Below are positions 28,476 to 38,488 of a stretch of DNA of 61,236 nucleotides, one piece after another (the first letter of the stretch is position 1; each line of letters opens with the position of its first letter). The notes beneath the pieces are model-generated. The model saw nothing but the letters and a program-made list of their open reading frames with translations, did no database searches and was not told the origin of the DNA. This DNA is from Clostridiales bacterium GWF2_38_85. Its GTDB lineage: Bacteria > Bacillota > Clostridia > Oscillospirales > CAG-382. Position numbers and translations under genes: made by a program. Location of the stretch: contig MGOY01000036.1 of NCBI GenBank assembly GCA_001797275.1, positions 100,361-161,596 of the forward strand, in the 5' to 3' direction.

Positions 28476-29531
28476 TTATTTCAATGCGATTTCGATAAGC
28501 TTATCGATAATCGAAGAAAAAGAATAACCTGCAAGTATGAGTAATTTCCCATACATACTGATTTGAGTAAAACCGGGAATGTTGTTTATTTCGTTGAACA
28601 AGACTTCTCCGTTGTCATTGACAAAGAAATCACATCTTGATAACCCACTGCAGCCGCAAGCCTTGAAAACTGTTCTCGCCTGCTTTCTGACCTCATCCGA
28701 AATCTTAGCGTCAAGCCTTGCGGGAGCAAAGTACTGCGCAGTATCTTCTTTATATTTATTATCATAATCGTAAAATTCGTTGCCGGGTATAATTTCGCCG
28801 CAAGGTGAAGCGAAAACCTCATCAGGTGTACCGAAAAGTGCAACTTCAATTTCCTTGCCTGTTACCCCTTCTTCTATAATAACACAGTCATCATGTATAA
28901 ATGCAATATCAAGCGCAGCGTCAAGCTTATCTTCTGTTTTAACCTTTGTTATGCCAACCGATGAACCGCCGCTCTGGGGTTTTACGAATACGGGATATTT
29001 GATTCCCGCTTCTTTGATAAACTCATTCGCTTTGCTTCTGCTTGCTTTGAAAACAGGAATAAAGGGAGTGCTTTTTATACCGAATTTTTCCGAGAGTATT
29101 TTTGACGCGGTTTTATTCATGCAGATTGCTGATGAATATGTATCACAGCCTACAAATGGGATACCTGCGATTGTCAGAAGTCCCTGCATTGTACCGTCTT
29201 CGCCGTTCTTGCCGTGAAGCACCGGGAAAACCACATCAATATATGTAATTTCATATGTATGAGCTGCTTTATTGAAGGTTATGAATCCATGATGAACCGT
29301 ACAGGGTGAAATAACTGCCGGAACAAGGTTTTGCTTGTCGTCTATCCAGCTTCCGTTGCGAATGCTTTCTGTGCTTCCGTTGTACAGCCACCAGATACCG
29401 TCTTTTGTAATTCCTATTTTATAAAGGTTATATTTTTCTATATCAACGTTTTCACAGACATTAGCTGCACTTATGCAGGAAACCTCATGCTCATTGGATT
29501 TACCGCCGTATAAAACCAAAAGATTTTTCAA
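28476..29531 (-). CDS. ddl: D-alanine--D-alanine ligase
   Basis: This roughly 351-residue ATP-grasp ligase has GGKSNEHEVSCISA at the N-terminus, FPVLHGKNGEDGTMQG, PVFVKPQSGGSSVGI, EEGVTGKEIEV, LSRCDFFVND and LFNEINNIPGFTQIS. It joins two D-alanines for peptidoglycan. The likely start is TTG at 29531, 9 nt after GAGG; a GTG at 29537 is only 2 nt from the ribosome site. No VanH/VanX neighbours exist, so a resistance ligase is unlikely. Confidence 0.95.
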   Translation of the reverse strand: MKNLLVLYGGKSNEHEVSCISAANVCENVDIEKYNLYKIGITKDGIWWLYNGSTESIRNGSWIDDKQNLVPAVISPCTVHHGFITFNKAAHTYEITYIDVVFPVLHGKNGEDGTMQGLLTIAGIPFVGCDTYSSAICMNKTASKILSEKFGIKSTPFIPVFKASRSKANEFIKEAGIKYPVFVKPQSGGSSVGITKVKTEDKLDAALDIAFIHDDCVIIEEGVTGKEIEVALFGTPDEVFASPCGEIIPGNEFYDYDNKYKEDTAQYFAPARLDAKISDEVRKQARTVFKACGCSGLSRCDFFVNDNGEVLFNEINNIPGFTQISMYGKLLILAGYSFSSIIDKLIEIALK

Positions 29532-29568
29532 AAACACTACCTCAATTTCTTTAATTTAATGATGAAAA

Positions 29569-29611
29569 TGCCGACAAAAAAAGCACCGAATTGTATTCCC
29601 ATATGTCGGCA
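29569..29611. repeat. Inverted repeat between transketolase and ddl
   Basis: TGCCGACA (29569-29576) and TGTCGGCA (29604-29611) are perfect complements around a 27-nt loop. On the minus strand a run of seven T lies just inside the second arm, so it may be a weak terminator or a regulatory hairpin. Confidence 0.4.
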
Positions 29612-29641
29612 GTTAAAATTATATATTATAGTGTATGCAGC

Positions 29642-30577
29642 TTATCTGCACATTGCCTTAGCTTTTTCAATAATGTTCTGAGCATTCAGTCCATAAAGGT
29701 CAAGCAACTCACTTGCCTTGCCGCTTCTACCAAACTCGTCGTGCATACCGATTCTGTAAAGCTTTGCATACTGTCTCTCCGCCAACACTTCAGCAACCGC
29801 ACTTCCGAGACCGCCGATAATGCTGTGTTCCTCGGCAGTAATTATTTTACCGCACTTACTTGCATAATGAACAATCGAATCACAATCTATCGGTTTGATT
29901 GTGCTGATATTTATGACAGCCGCATCGATCCCATTAAGCATAAGTTGTTTTCTTGCATCAAGTGCTGCCGCAACCATAACTCCGGTTGTAAATATTGCGA
30001 TATCCTTACCGTCAGCTAGTGTAATTGCTTTGCCGAACTCGAATTTATAATTATCTTTATCGAATATAACAGGGACATTATATCTGCCAAGTCTGATATA
30101 GACCGGACCGTTTATTTTTAATGCTTCCTCAACACATGAATATGCTTCTGTGTAATCTGCAGGGCAAAATATTTTTATATTTGGTATAGCACGCATCAGA
30201 GCAATGTCCTCGCAGCATTGATGGGTTGCTCCATCTTCACCGACAGTTATTCCTGCGTGTGTTGCACCAATTTTAACATTAAGATTCGGATATGCTATTG
30301 CATTACGAACTTGTTCAAATGCTCTTCCAGCCGCAAACATTGCAAAGGTTGAAGCAAAAACAGGTATGCCGAGAGTCGATAAACCTGCCGCAGAGGACAT
30401 CATGTTTGCTTCCGCTATACCGCAGTTGATAAAGCGGTCAGGATATTTCTGTTTAAACAAATCAGTCATTGTTGACTTTGAGAGGTCTGCATCCATAACA
30501 TAGAAGTTGTATTTATCACCCAAATCGGCAAGCGCTGATCCGTAACCAAGCCGGGTTGCTTTCTTTTCTGTTTCCAT
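29642..30577 (-). CDS. Transketolase, C-terminal subunit
   Basis: This 311-residue protein is the pyrimidine-binding and C-terminal half of a split transketolase. It has FINCGIAEANMMSSAAGLS (the catalytic Glu), HAGITVGEDGATHQCCED, IFCPADYTEA, VYIRLGRYNVP and TAEEHSIIGGLGSAVAE. It pairs with the N-terminal subunit encoded immediately upstream, with which it shares the base at 30577. The pair handles pentose-phosphate carbon shuffling; split forms are common in Clostridia and archaea. Confidence 0.92.
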   Translation of the reverse strand: METEKKATRLGYGSALADLGDKYNFYVMDADLSKSTMTDLFKQKYPDRFINCGIAEANMMSSAAGLSTLGIPVFASTFAMFAAGRAFEQVRNAIAYPNLNVKIGATHAGITVGEDGATHQCCEDIALMRAIPNIKIFCPADYTEAYSCVEEALKINGPVYIRLGRYNVPVIFDKDNYKFEFGKAITLADGKDIAIFTTGVMVAAALDARKQLMLNGIDAAVINISTIKPIDCDSIVHYASKCGKIITAEEHSIIGGLGSAVAEVLAERQYAKLYRIGMHDEFGRSGKASELLDLYGLNAQNIIEKAKAMCR

Positions 30578-31401
30578 TATTTTACCCCTTTTAAGTCATT
30601 CATTGCCTGCTCATATAATTCTTTGTTTGGAGCCTGACCATGCCATTTATAATTGTTCTCCATATATGAAACACCCTTGCCTTTAACTGTTTTACAAACA
30701 ATAGCAGAAGGTCTGTCATCTTGTTCGGCAGCTGTAACTGCTTCATCTATCTCGTCAAAGCGGTGTCCGTCAATAACCTGTACATGCCAGTTAAACGCTT
30801 CGAATTTTTTGTCAATGGGTGTCGGGTTCATAACATCGCATATATTTCCGTCTATCTGGAGTCCGTTGAAGTCAACAAATATACAAAGGTTTCTCAGCTT
30901 GTAGTGCGCAGCAAACATTGCCGCTTCCCAAACCTGCCCCTCCTCAAGCTCACCATCGCCGAGTATGCAATATACCTTAGAAGGCAGGTTTTGTTTCAGA
31001 CAACCGATTGCCATACCACAGGATGCTGAAAAGCCCTGTCCGAGTGAGCCTGTTGTCATATCAACACCGGGTACCTTGTTCATTACAGGATGTCCCTGAA
31101 GGTAGCTGTCCTTCCTACGAAAGCCTTTTAAATCTTCGGTCGGAAAAAATCCTCTTAATGCAAGCGTTGAATACAACGCCGGACTTGCGTGTCCCTTTGA
31201 CAGTACAAATCTGTCTCGCTCCAGCATCTTGGGGTTATTTTCGTCAACATTCATTTTATAAAAATATAAATAGCTCATAATATCGGCTATAGATAAAGAA
31301 CCGCCCGGATGTCCCGACTGAGCATTGTAAACTGCTTTGATAGATAAAATCCTGATATCATTCGCAGTCTTTTTAAGTTTTTCAACGAGTTGAATATTCA
31401 T
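30577..31401 (-). CDS. Transketolase, N-terminal (thiamine diphosphate) subunit
   Basis: The protein is 274 residues from the ATG at 31401. It has SGHPGGSLSIADIM, LSKGHASPALYS, TGSLGQGFSASCGMA, the ThDP motif GDGELEEGQVWEA ... CIFVDFNG, and KTVKGKGVSYME. It binds thiamine diphosphate at the dimer interface with the partner subunit. AAGGAATGACC overlaps an in-frame upstream ATG at 31413, the double-ATG pattern seen at other starts in this window. Confidence 0.93.
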   Translation of the reverse strand: MNIQLVEKLKKTANDIRILSIKAVYNAQSGHPGGSLSIADIMSYLYFYKMNVDENNPKMLERDRFVLSKGHASPALYSTLALRGFFPTEDLKGFRRKDSYLQGHPVMNKVPGVDMTTGSLGQGFSASCGMAIGCLKQNLPSKVYCILGDGELEEGQVWEAAMFAAHYKLRNLCIFVDFNGLQIDGNICDVMNPTPIDKKFEAFNWHVQVIDGHRFDEIDEAVTAAEQDDRPSAIVCKTVKGKGVSYMENNYKWHGQAPNKELYEQAMNDLKGVK

Positions 31402-31456
31402 ATTTATGGTCATTCCTTTTTCTGGTATTTATACAGTAAAATTTTATTTTTCAAAT

Positions 31457-32368
31457 TTAAATTTCTTTGAACTTTTCGATTTTATGGAGCAAATCAACAA
31501 AAAACTTCGGTATTTCTGCTTCAAACTCCAACCATTCGTCGCTCACCGGATGTTTGAACCCAATATGTTTGGCAAACAGACACTGTCCGTTCAATCCGAG
31601 CATATCTCTGCCCTTTGCATAAACTCTGTCACCGACAACCGGATGTCCTATATGTAACATATGCACTCTTATCTGATGGGTTCTTCCGGTCTCAAGAGTA
31701 AGTTCAACATAAGTATACCCTTGGTATCTTTGCAATACTTTATAATGTGTGATTGCTTCCTTTGAACCTGTATTTGTTACCACCATTCGTTTGCGGTCGT
31801 TTTTATTTCTGCCGACAGGTTCGTTTATTGTACCACTGTCTTCTTTCAGTCTGCCATATACAACCGCAACATATCTTCTTGTAAAGCTATGCTCTGCAAT
31901 CTGTGCGGCAAGCGCATTGTGTGATTCATCAGTTTTAGCAACTATAAGAAGACCTGCAGTGTCCTTGTCTATTCTGTGCACAATACCGGGGCGGATCTTA
32001 CCGTTTATCGACGACAGCCTGCTTTTGCAATAATACATCAATGCATTGACCAATGTACCATCGGGATTACCGACGGCAGGATGGACAACCATTCCCTGCG
32101 GTTTATTTACAACGAGCAAATAATCGTCCTCGTAAATTATATTAACAGGCAGCTCCTGTGGTTTTGAATCAATCAATTCGGGTTCGGGTATACTTACGAC
32201 AATAGTTTCGCCGCTGCGGATACGGTAATTTTTCGCAACCGTTTTATTTTCACAAAATGCCTCAAGCATCTGCGCAGCATTCCTGCTGATGTTCAGCTGT
32301 TCGGCAATATAAACATCTGCTCTTTTACCGCTGTCTTCAGCTTTGGGTGTCAGTATTGTCTGTTTCAT
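31457..32368 (-). CDS. RluA-family RNA pseudouridine synthase
   Basis: This 303-residue enzyme has an N-terminal S4 RNA-binding domain (RADVYIAEQLNISRNAAQ) and a catalytic domain with GIVHRIDKDTAGLLIVAKT, whose Asp is the nucleophile. It also has RRYVAVVYGRL, TGRTHQIRVHMLHIGHPVVGD and the late GQCLFAKHIGF. It converts uridine to pseudouridine in rRNA or tRNA. It overlaps the 3' end of lspA by 32 nt, the usual lspA-rluD order in Firmicutes. Confidence 0.94.
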   Translation of the reverse strand: MKQTILTPKAEDSGKRADVYIAEQLNISRNAAQMLEAFCENKTVAKNYRIRSGETIVVSIPEPELIDSKPQELPVNIIYEDDYLLVVNKPQGMVVHPAVGNPDGTLVNALMYYCKSRLSSINGKIRPGIVHRIDKDTAGLLIVAKTDESHNALAAQIAEHSFTRRYVAVVYGRLKEDSGTINEPVGRNKNDRKRMVVTNTGSKEAITHYKVLQRYQGYTYVELTLETGRTHQIRVHMLHIGHPVVGDRVYAKGRDMLGLNGQCLFAKHIGFKHPVSDEWLEFEAEIPKFFVDLLHKIEKFKEI

Positions 32369-32903
32369 TCTCTCCCTGCTCTGATTCTATTTCATCTGCC
32401 TGTTCAATTGATATTTCGGATAATTTCTTTTCGAAAACCGGATACTTCTTTTCAAAGAACAATACAAACACAACAAGAAGTATTGCTCCGAAGGTTATAA
32501 AACAATCGGCAACATTGAAGATTGCAAAATCCACAAACTTGAATTCAAAGAAGTCGACAACAAATTTAGTTCCGTCAACATCGGCTCTGAACAAACGATC
32601 AATCATGTTGCCCAGCCCGCCGCCTGCAAGAAATGCAATTGAAATCAACAGTAATTTATGCTTATCGCGATACTTTATCAGAAATGCAATCATTACAGCA
32701 AGCATTATTGCTGTAAATACCATGTACAGTATCCGTTGGTTTGACAGCATACTGAAAGCAACACCGGTGTTCTTCTTGTATGTGAAGTCCATAATACCAT
32801 TAATAAAGGTTACCGACTGATGCTCGGTCATAGTGCTGATAATCATATATTTTGTAAATTGATCTAAAGCTATAATTCCGGATATTATTAGGATTATATA
32901 CAT
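32337..32903 (-). CDS. lspA: Lipoprotein signal peptidase II
   Basis: This 188-residue integral membrane aspartic protease has four hydrophobic helices, with catalytic aspartates at about 102 (GNMIDRLF) and 133 (FNVADCFI). It cleaves signal peptides of lipoproteins such as the two encoded later in this window. An acidic, disordered tail of about 25 residues is encoded partly by the overlap with the pseudouridine synthase gene. A fragment of the TATTAAACTAAC repeat end lies at the start codon (32903-32914). Confidence 0.94.
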   Translation of the reverse strand: MYIILIISGIIALDQFTKYMIISTMTEHQSVTFINGIMDFTYKKNTGVAFSMLSNQRILYMVFTAIMLAVMIAFLIKYRDKHKLLLISIAFLAGGGLGNMIDRLFRADVDGTKFVVDFFEFKFVDFAIFNVADCFITFGAILLVVFVLFFEKKYPVFEKKLSEISIEQADEIESEQGENETDNTDTQS

Positions 32904-32984
32904 ATTAAACTAACTTTCAGAATTGATAATCTGTTGCTTGAATAGCTATATTTAAACAACAGATTTCTCAGCTCAATTATATAT

Positions 32985-35795
32985 TTATTCTTTTATAACT
33001 TCTCTGCATCTCGGGCAAAGGGTCTGACCGTCAGCATCGCAAGTAGTCGATGTTGAATGTATCCAACATCTGACGCACTTCTCACCATCGGCGTGAAAAA
33101 TCTTTACTTTGATATTGTTATCAACATCATCGAATACTTTCCCGGCGGGTTGATCATAACTCAGTTCAAGCTGAGATACGATAAATACGGTTTCGAGTAT
33201 GTTTTTATCAAGCTCGAACAGCCTCATGGCATTATTATCTTTGTCACCATATATTATAACTTTAGCTTCGAGTGATTTACCGATTACCTTTTCAGCTCTT
33301 TCGACTTCGAGAGCCTTCATAACACCATCACGTACCTCAAATAATTTATTATAATGCTCTTCGATTTCAATAAAGTCATATTCAACTTCGAAGTCAGGCA
33401 TATCATTATAAAATACGCTTTCGGGGTTGTCTCCCTTGACATGAGCCATGAACTGCCATGTTTCTTCGCTTGTGAATGACAGTATTGGAGTTAGCAATCT
33501 GACGAGTGAATTCAGTATGATGTACATGACCGTCTGAACACTGCGTCTTGACAGCGAATCCTTCTTGTCTGCGTAAAGTCTGTCTTTAGTTATATCAATA
33601 TAGAGCTTTGACATATCAATAGCACAGAAATTGTGAATATCGTGATATATATTATGGAACTGGTAGCTGTCATATGCAGCTCTGACTTTCTTGACCAATC
33701 CATTTACTCTTGATAATGCCCACTTATCTATAGGTAAAAGCTTATCAAGCTCAACCATGTCATGATTAGGATCAAAGTCGCCGCTGTCTCCAAGATTGGC
33801 AAGCAGTATTCTCTGAGTGTTGCGGATTTTTCTGTATATTTCGGAAAGTTGTTTTAATATATCCTGTGATATTCTAACATCGTTTGTGAATTCAACCGAT
33901 GAAACCCAGAGTCTTAATACATCAGCACCATAGACCTTGATTACATCCTGAGGTTCAATACCATTCTCAAGTGACTTCGACATCTTTTTGCCTTCGCCGT
34001 CAACAACCATACCGTGAGTAATAACACCTTTGTAAGGTGCTGTGCCTCTGGTTGCAACTGCTGTCAGCAACGAGGATTGGAACCAGCCTCTGTACTGGTC
34101 ATTGCCTTCAAGATACAGGTCTGCCGGGAATGAGTGTCCTTCGAAATCATCAAGTACATATGCATAGGATGAGCCCGAATCAAACCATACGTCCATTATG
34201 TCTTGTTCAGTCTTCATTTTATGCGATCCGCATTTGGCGCAGACACAGACATCACCGAGAATTTGTTCAGGAGTATATATATACCATGCATTTGAGCCTT
34301 CTTTTTCAAATAAATCCGAAACTTTTGCAATTGTTGCTTCATTAAGCAGCGGTTCACCGCAATCCTCACAATAAAATATCGGAATCGGCACACCCCATTT
34401 ACGCTGGCGTGAAATACACCAGTCGCTGCGATCTCCAACCATATTTTCAATGCGGATTTCGCCCCATGCAGGATACCAGGTAACATCCTTTATTGCCTTA
34501 AGCGCTTCATCCTTGAACCCCCCGACCGAACAGAACCATTGCTCTGTAGCACGGAATATTATCGGATGCTTGCAACGCCAGCAGTGTGGATACTGATGGA
34601 TTATCTTCTCGGTAGCCAACAGCACTCCGCTTTCCTTCAGGTCGGCAAGTATCGCTTTGTTTGCTTCCTCTGTTGTAAGTCTATAGTATTTGCCAGCGTT
34701 TTCATCCATTCTGCCCTTGTTGTCGACAGGTACAACTATACCGATTTCGGGATAATGTCTGCAAACCTCAAAGTCCTCGACACCATGACCGGGGGCTGTG
34801 TGAACACAGCCGGTACCGCTTTCAAGCGTTACATGATCACCAACGATTATCTTGCTGTCGCGGTCAAAGAACGGATGCGCTGCTGCCATATGTTCAAGCT
34901 CTGAACCCTTGAACTCAGCAATGCGTTCAACACTGCCGAGCTTGGTTGCCTGAACAACCGTCTCGATAAGGTCTGTTGCAAAGATATAGTAATCATTGTT
35001 ATGTTTACAGAGAGTATATTTGAATTCAGGGTTAAGGCTTATCGCCAGATTGCCCGGAAGTGTCCAGGTTGTTGTTGTCCAGATTACAAAATAGACATTG
35101 TCAAGGTTGCCGGTGAAAGGAGTGAAAAGTCCCTTGTCGTCGGTTACTCTGAACTTGACATAGATTGAATCGCAGGAATCTTCTGAATATTCGATCTCAG
35201 CCTCAGCAAGTGCGGTTTCATCGTGTGGGCACCAATAGACGGGCTTCATGCCCTTGTAGATATATCCCTTCTTCGCCATTTCACCAAATATCTTTATCTG
35301 TTTTGCTTCGAATTTCGGGTATAGTGTGAGGTATGAATTGTCCCAGTCACCGATTGCACCAAGACGCTGCTGCTGTGCTTTCTGTATCTCAACATTCTCG
35401 AGCGCAAATTGTTCGCACAGCTTACGGAACTCGACTGTACCTACATCACCGAATTTAATTTTATGCTTTTTCAGCATCTGATTTTCAATAGGAAGACCGT
35501 GAGTGTCCCAGCCGTGAATATACGGTGTTTTATAACCGGACATGTTTTTACTCTTTACAATAAAGTCCTTCAGGATTTTATTAAGTGCATGACCGATATG
35601 AATGTTTCCGTTTGCATATGGAGGACCATCATGGAAAACGAACGGCTTTTTACCCTCGTTGTTCTTCATGATACCTTCATATAATTTTTTCTCTTCCCAT
35701 TCTTTCAATATCTCAGGTTCTCTTTGTGGTAGATTAGCACGCATCGGGAACTCGGTTTTGGGCAGATTCAGTGTTTTTGCATAATCAAATTCCAT
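32985..35795 (-). CDS. ileS: Isoleucine--tRNA ligase
   Basis: This 936-residue class I synthetase has [15 protein letters not shown] (the HIGH motif), an editing domain with [35 protein letters not shown] (the KMSKS loop) and a C-terminal four-cysteine zinc site (CVRCW ... CPRC). The ATG at 35795 has AAGGGA upstream. A GTG at 35828 inside the conserved leader element is an in-frame alternative that would add 11 residues. No T-box riboswitch, common for this gene in Firmicutes, is visible upstream. Confidence 0.97.
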   Translation of the reverse strand: MEFDYAKTLNLPKTEFPMRANLPQREPEILKEWEEKKLYEGIMKNNEGKKPFVFHDGPPYANGNIHIGHALNKILKDFIVKSKNMSGYKTPYIHGWDTHGLPIENQMLKKHKIKFGDVGTVEFRKLCEQFALENVEIQKAQQQRLGAIGDWDNSYLTLYPKFEAKQIKIFGEMAKKGYIYKGMKPVYWCPHDETALAEAEIEYSEDSCDSIYVKFRVTDDKGLFTPFTGNLDNVYFVIWTTTTWTLPGNLAISLNPEFKYTLCKHNNDYYIFATDLIETVVQATKLGSVERIAEFKGSELEHMAAAHPFFDRDSKIIVGDHVTLESGTGCVHTAPGHGVEDFEVCRHYPEIGIVVPVDNKGRMDENAGKYYRLTTEEANKAILADLKESGVLLATEKIIHQYPHCWRCKHPIIFRATEQWFCSVGGFKDEALKAIKDVTWYPAWGEIRIENMVGDRSDWCISRQRKWGVPIPIFYCEDCGEPLLNEATIAKVSDLFEKEGSNAWYIYTPEQILGDVCVCAKCGSHKMKTEQDIMDVWFDSGSSYAYVLDDFEGHSFPADLYLEGNDQYRGWFQSSLLTAVATRGTAPYKGVITHGMVVDGEGKKMSKSLENGIEPQDVIKVYGADVLRLWVSSVEFTNDVRISQDILKQLSEIYRKIRNTQRILLANLGDSGDFDPNHDMVELDKLLPIDKWALSRVNGLVKKVRAAYDSYQFHNIYHDIHNFCAIDMSKLYIDITKDRLYADKKDSLSRRSVQTVMYIILNSLVRLLTPILSFTSEETWQFMAHVKGDNPESVFYNDMPDFEVEYDFIEIEEHYNKLFEVRDGVMKALEVERAEKVIGKSLEAKVIIYGDKDNNAMRLFELDKNILETVFIVSQLELSYDQPAGKVFDDVDNNIKVKIFHADGEKCVRCWIHSTSTTCDADGQTLCPRCREVIKE

Positions 35796-35825
35796 ACTTA
35801 TTGTCCCTTCAAAACTTTTTAAATT

Positions 35826-35952
35826 CACGATTATGACCATCCCTTCTTTAATGTGTGGGAATTGTACCGTATTCGATATTATCAAATTTGCGTCTCACTT
35901 TATGGCGCAAAGGCACAAAACCTTAGTTTGAAAGATTTATCTTTCAAACTTT
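35826..35952 (-). promoter_or_regulatory. Conserved hairpin/GTTTTGTGCC leader element upstream of ileS (E1)
   Basis: On the minus strand an 11-bp perfect hairpin (arms 35926-35936 and 35939-35949, GTTTGAAAGAT and complement) is followed by GGTTTTGTGCCTTT. A variable stretch comes next, then GGGATGGTCATAATCGTGAA. Three other genes in the window carry the same order of parts. Confidence 0.65.
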
Positions 35953-36020
35953 ATATCCGACAAATAGTTTGATGATCTGTAATTATCAGATTAATAGGGA
36001 AATACGCCGGTCGATATTCT

Positions 36021-36117
36021 ATACTAATTCGATTTGGAAACAGTGATAAATTCGAGGAAAAATCCTTGATATGTAGACTTTTTCTTATTTTCTGCTGTTT
36101 CTTATGCGAAATAGTAT
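36021..36117. repeat. Palindromic element, ATACTAATT subfamily, copy D
   Basis: Ends ATACTAATTCGATTT and, reading inward on the other strand, ATACTATTTCGCATA are inverted repeats. An inner AAAAATCC/GACTTTTT stem surrounds TTGATATGTA. It lies in the gap between ileS and divIVA. Apart from this element and leader E1, that 369-nt gap (35796-36164) shows nothing else. Confidence 0.75.
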
Positions 36118-36164
36118 TACCGCCGGCGATTTCATTATTTTATAAATAACTTTACCGTAAATAA

Positions 36165-36872
36165 TTATTTTGCTGTGTCCTCAAGTGCTTTAATAAAAGC
36201 ATCCTCAGAAGAATTTGCTGAAACCTTTTTTTCGGTTACAGTCTTGTCTATTTCGATTTTTACGTTTTCAGTTGTCTGGGTTTTTACGAATGCTGACTGA
36301 TCAGGGATAATTTTTTCCTGAGCAGGTTCTTTCTTATCAATCTCCTCCTGGATTGCTTTCTTTACCTCACCGAGTATATTTTCAGCAAGTTTGTCTTCAT
36401 CCGGAAGTACAATTTCCTCAATATCGTTCACAGAAATTGACTGTAAGCTTTGGATATGCTCACGGTAAGTATCGAACAGCCTCTTTTTAAAATCCAGAAC
36501 AAAGGTGCGGATTCGCCACATCTCATCCTTCTCTTCTTTGGTTTGCTCCTTGAAGTCAGCAATTATACTGTCACATCTATCTTTTATCGAGGCTGTAATG
36601 TTATCGGCACGGTTAGAGGCATCAGAAATAATCTGTTCACCCATTTTCTGAGCCTTCAGCAATGTGCTTCTGATAGATTCTTCTTCGTCTTTAATTTCTT
36701 CAAGCTTAGCGGCAACAATTCTAAGTTTTCTTTCAAGCTCATTATTTTCACGGTATATTTCTGTATATTTTTCAATAATAAACTCAATATACTCGTTCAC
36801 TTCTGCCGGATTGTAGCCCCTAACTATTTTAGAAAATGACTTATTCTTAAGTTCATGTGGTGCCAACATCAT
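36165..36872 (-). CDS. divIVA: DivIVA-domain protein
   Basis: The 235-residue protein starts with the DivIVA membrane-binding segment (LAPHELKNKSFSKIVRGYNPAEVNEYIEFI). Coiled coil follows (about 40-150), then a low-complexity charged tail. It marks division sites and poles at negatively curved membrane. GGAGGT precedes two adjacent ATGs. It is the last gene of the yggS-sepF-yggT-divIVA cluster, the standard Firmicute arrangement. Confidence 0.9.
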   Translation of the reverse strand: MMLAPHELKNKSFSKIVRGYNPAEVNEYIEFIIEKYTEIYRENNELERKLRIVAAKLEEIKDEEESIRSTLLKAQKMGEQIISDASNRADNITASIKDRCDSIIADFKEQTKEEKDEMWRIRTFVLDFKKRLFDTYREHIQSLQSISVNDIEEIVLPDEDKLAENILGEVKKAIQEEIDKKEPAQEKIIPDQSAFVKTQTTENVKIEIDKTVTEKKVSANSSEDAFIKALEDTAK

Positions 36873-36886
36873 TAACTACCTCCGTT

Positions 36887-37162
36887 TTATATTTGAAATA
36901 TCGCTAAAATCATGTATACAAACATAAGCACAATAAGAGTAAACTGAACTGAAAAATCTGCTGGGATTGATGAGAAAAACTCGCTTTTTGCCAGTTTGTT
37001 TCTCACTGGAGAAACAACCGGTTCCGTGAATACATATAAAAATTGTTCAATCGGCGAGCCCTCAAGCATAAGAAAATTGACAAAAACCCTTACAAACAGG
37101 AATACCCCTAATATAAATAATGCAGCCAAAACTGTATTTGAAATCATATTCGCAATGATCAT
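36887..37162 (-). CDS. YggT-family membrane protein
   Basis: The protein is 91 residues with two membrane helices (about 5-30 and 65-90) and the family core FVNFLMLEGSPIEQFLYVFTEPVVSPVRN. It lies between sepF and divIVA, where this family normally occurs, and has been linked to division or osmotic homeostasis. Confidence 0.85.
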   Translation of the reverse strand: MIIANMISNTVLAALFILGVFLFVRVFVNFLMLEGSPIEQFLYVFTEPVVSPVRNKLAKSEFFSSIPADFSVQFTLIVLMFVYMILAIFQI

Positions 37163-37275
37163 CTAAACAACTCCTTGATCTGACGTGTGCTATTCACTGC
37201 ATAGCACAAGCGAAAAACAGTAAAAACTTCAAAGCTGTTTTGTTTCAACAGCTTTTGATGAATTTATATATTTAT

Positions 37276-37740
37276 TTAAAACAATTCTTTCTGATTGGTT
37301 CTGTCATCACGAGCTTGCGGTTGATCACCTGAGACTTCAACATTTCTCGGAGTAATGACATATGTAGAATTCGCAACACGTTTGATAGAGCCGTCAATTG
37401 CAAATGCAACACCGCTTAAAAAGTCTATGATTCTTCTGATTGTTTCTTTGTTTGTTTCTTCAAGATTGAGAACAACAGTGCGTCTTGCAAGAAGATGTTC
37501 GCCTATTTGTGTTACCGCTTCGAATTTATCAGGTTTTACAACCTTCATTTCAAGCGATACTCCGCTCATCGATACTCCGCCGCTCGTTCTTGTATCTCTC
37601 GGTTGCTCTTTGGCTGACTGACGCTGACTGGGAGTATTTGCTTCCTCTTCCTCAGCATCGTAATTGCCTTCATAATCGTCAACGTATTCTTCTTCGGCTC
37701 CGCCGTTGATTACACCTTTGAATTTGTCGAAAAAACTCAT
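37276..37740 (-). CDS. sepF: Cell division protein SepF
   Basis: The 154-residue protein has an N-terminal amphipathic membrane helix (MSFFDKFKGVINGG), an acidic linker, and the SepF domain at about 60-140 (VVKPDKFEAVTQIGEHLLARRTVVLNLEE, RRIIDFLSGVAFAIDG, NSTYVITPRNVEV). It anchors and bundles FtsZ at the septum. The tail after residue 140 is polar. Confidence 0.93.
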   Translation of the reverse strand: MSFFDKFKGVINGGAEEEYVDDYEGNYDAEEEEANTPSQRQSAKEQPRDTRTSGGVSMSGVSLEMKVVKPDKFEAVTQIGEHLLARRTVVLNLEETNKETIRRIIDFLSGVAFAIDGSIKRVANSTYVITPRNVEVSGDQPQARDDRTNQKELF

Positions 37741-37759
37741 TTTTATACCCTCCGTAATA

Positions 37760-38488
37760 TTAATTGTTACTTTCTATTTTAACCGGATATATCCGCTGTC
37801 CGAATATTGTGCTACCAAGTCTGATTATATTGGCACCGCATTTCAAAGCTTCTCTGTAATCAGAAGACATACCCATAGACAAAATCTCCATATTAGTATT
37901 ATCTACATTTTTATGTGATATGTCAATAAATATTTTATTAATTTCACTAAAAAAATAATATTTTTTTTCATCATCGCCACATATTGGTGGTATTGACATT
38001 AATCCACATATCTTGATATTAGATAATTTTGAAATATACTTTATATAATCTAATACCAATTCAGGCTTAACGCCGCCCTTGTTTTCTTCGTCTCCGATAT
38101 TTACTTCGACCAGTATGTTCATAACAAGGTCATGCTTTTTTGCCTGCTTGTCGATTTCTTCGGCAAGAGAGACGTTATCAACCGAGTGAATCATCGAAAC
38201 CTTATCTATAATATATTTTACTTTGTTTTTTTGGAGCTGACCTATAAAGTGAATTCTTGATTTTTCAACTTGTATACTGTCGAACTTTTCCCGAAGCTCG
38301 TTTACCCTGTTTTCAGCTATAAGATCGACTCCGCACTCAAGTGCAAAGTTGATTTTTTCTGCATCAACAGTTTTTGTTGCTGCAAGAAGTCTGACAGATG
38401 AAGGATACGGGCTATATGTCAAAATATCCTGTTTGACTTTTTTTATATTGTCTGAAATAAACTTTCTGTCGGGCTCAGAAATACTCAT
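37760..38488 (-). CDS. YggS-family PLP homeostasis protein
   Basis: This 242-residue alanine-racemase-fold protein has the PLP lysine at about 39 (RLLAATKTV), LIAENRVNEL, IHFIGQLQKNKVKYI and LSMGMSSDYREALKCGANIIRLGSTIFG. It buffers pyridoxal phosphate and sits upstream of sepF as in other Firmicutes. Its ATG shares one base with the stop of the HlyD-like gene (TAATG), so the two are coupled. Confidence 0.94.
   Translation of the reverse strand: MSISEPDRKFISDNIKKVKQDILTYSPYPSSVRLLAATKTVDAEKINFALECGVDLIAENRVNELREKFDSIQVEKSRIHFIGQLQKNKVKYIIDKVSMIHSVDNVSLAEEIDKQAKKHDLVMNILVEVNIGDEENKGGVKPELVLDYIKYISKLSNIKICGLMSIPPICGDDEKKYYFFSEINKIFIDISHKNVDNTNMEILSMGMSSDYREALKCGANIIRLGSTIFGQRIYPVKIESNN

Noticed and set aside
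28476-29531. VanA-type D-Ala-D-Lac resistance ligase
   Set aside because: There are no VanH, VanX or VanS/R-like neighbours. The gene lies with murI in a cell-wall precursor context and reads as an ordinary Ddl.
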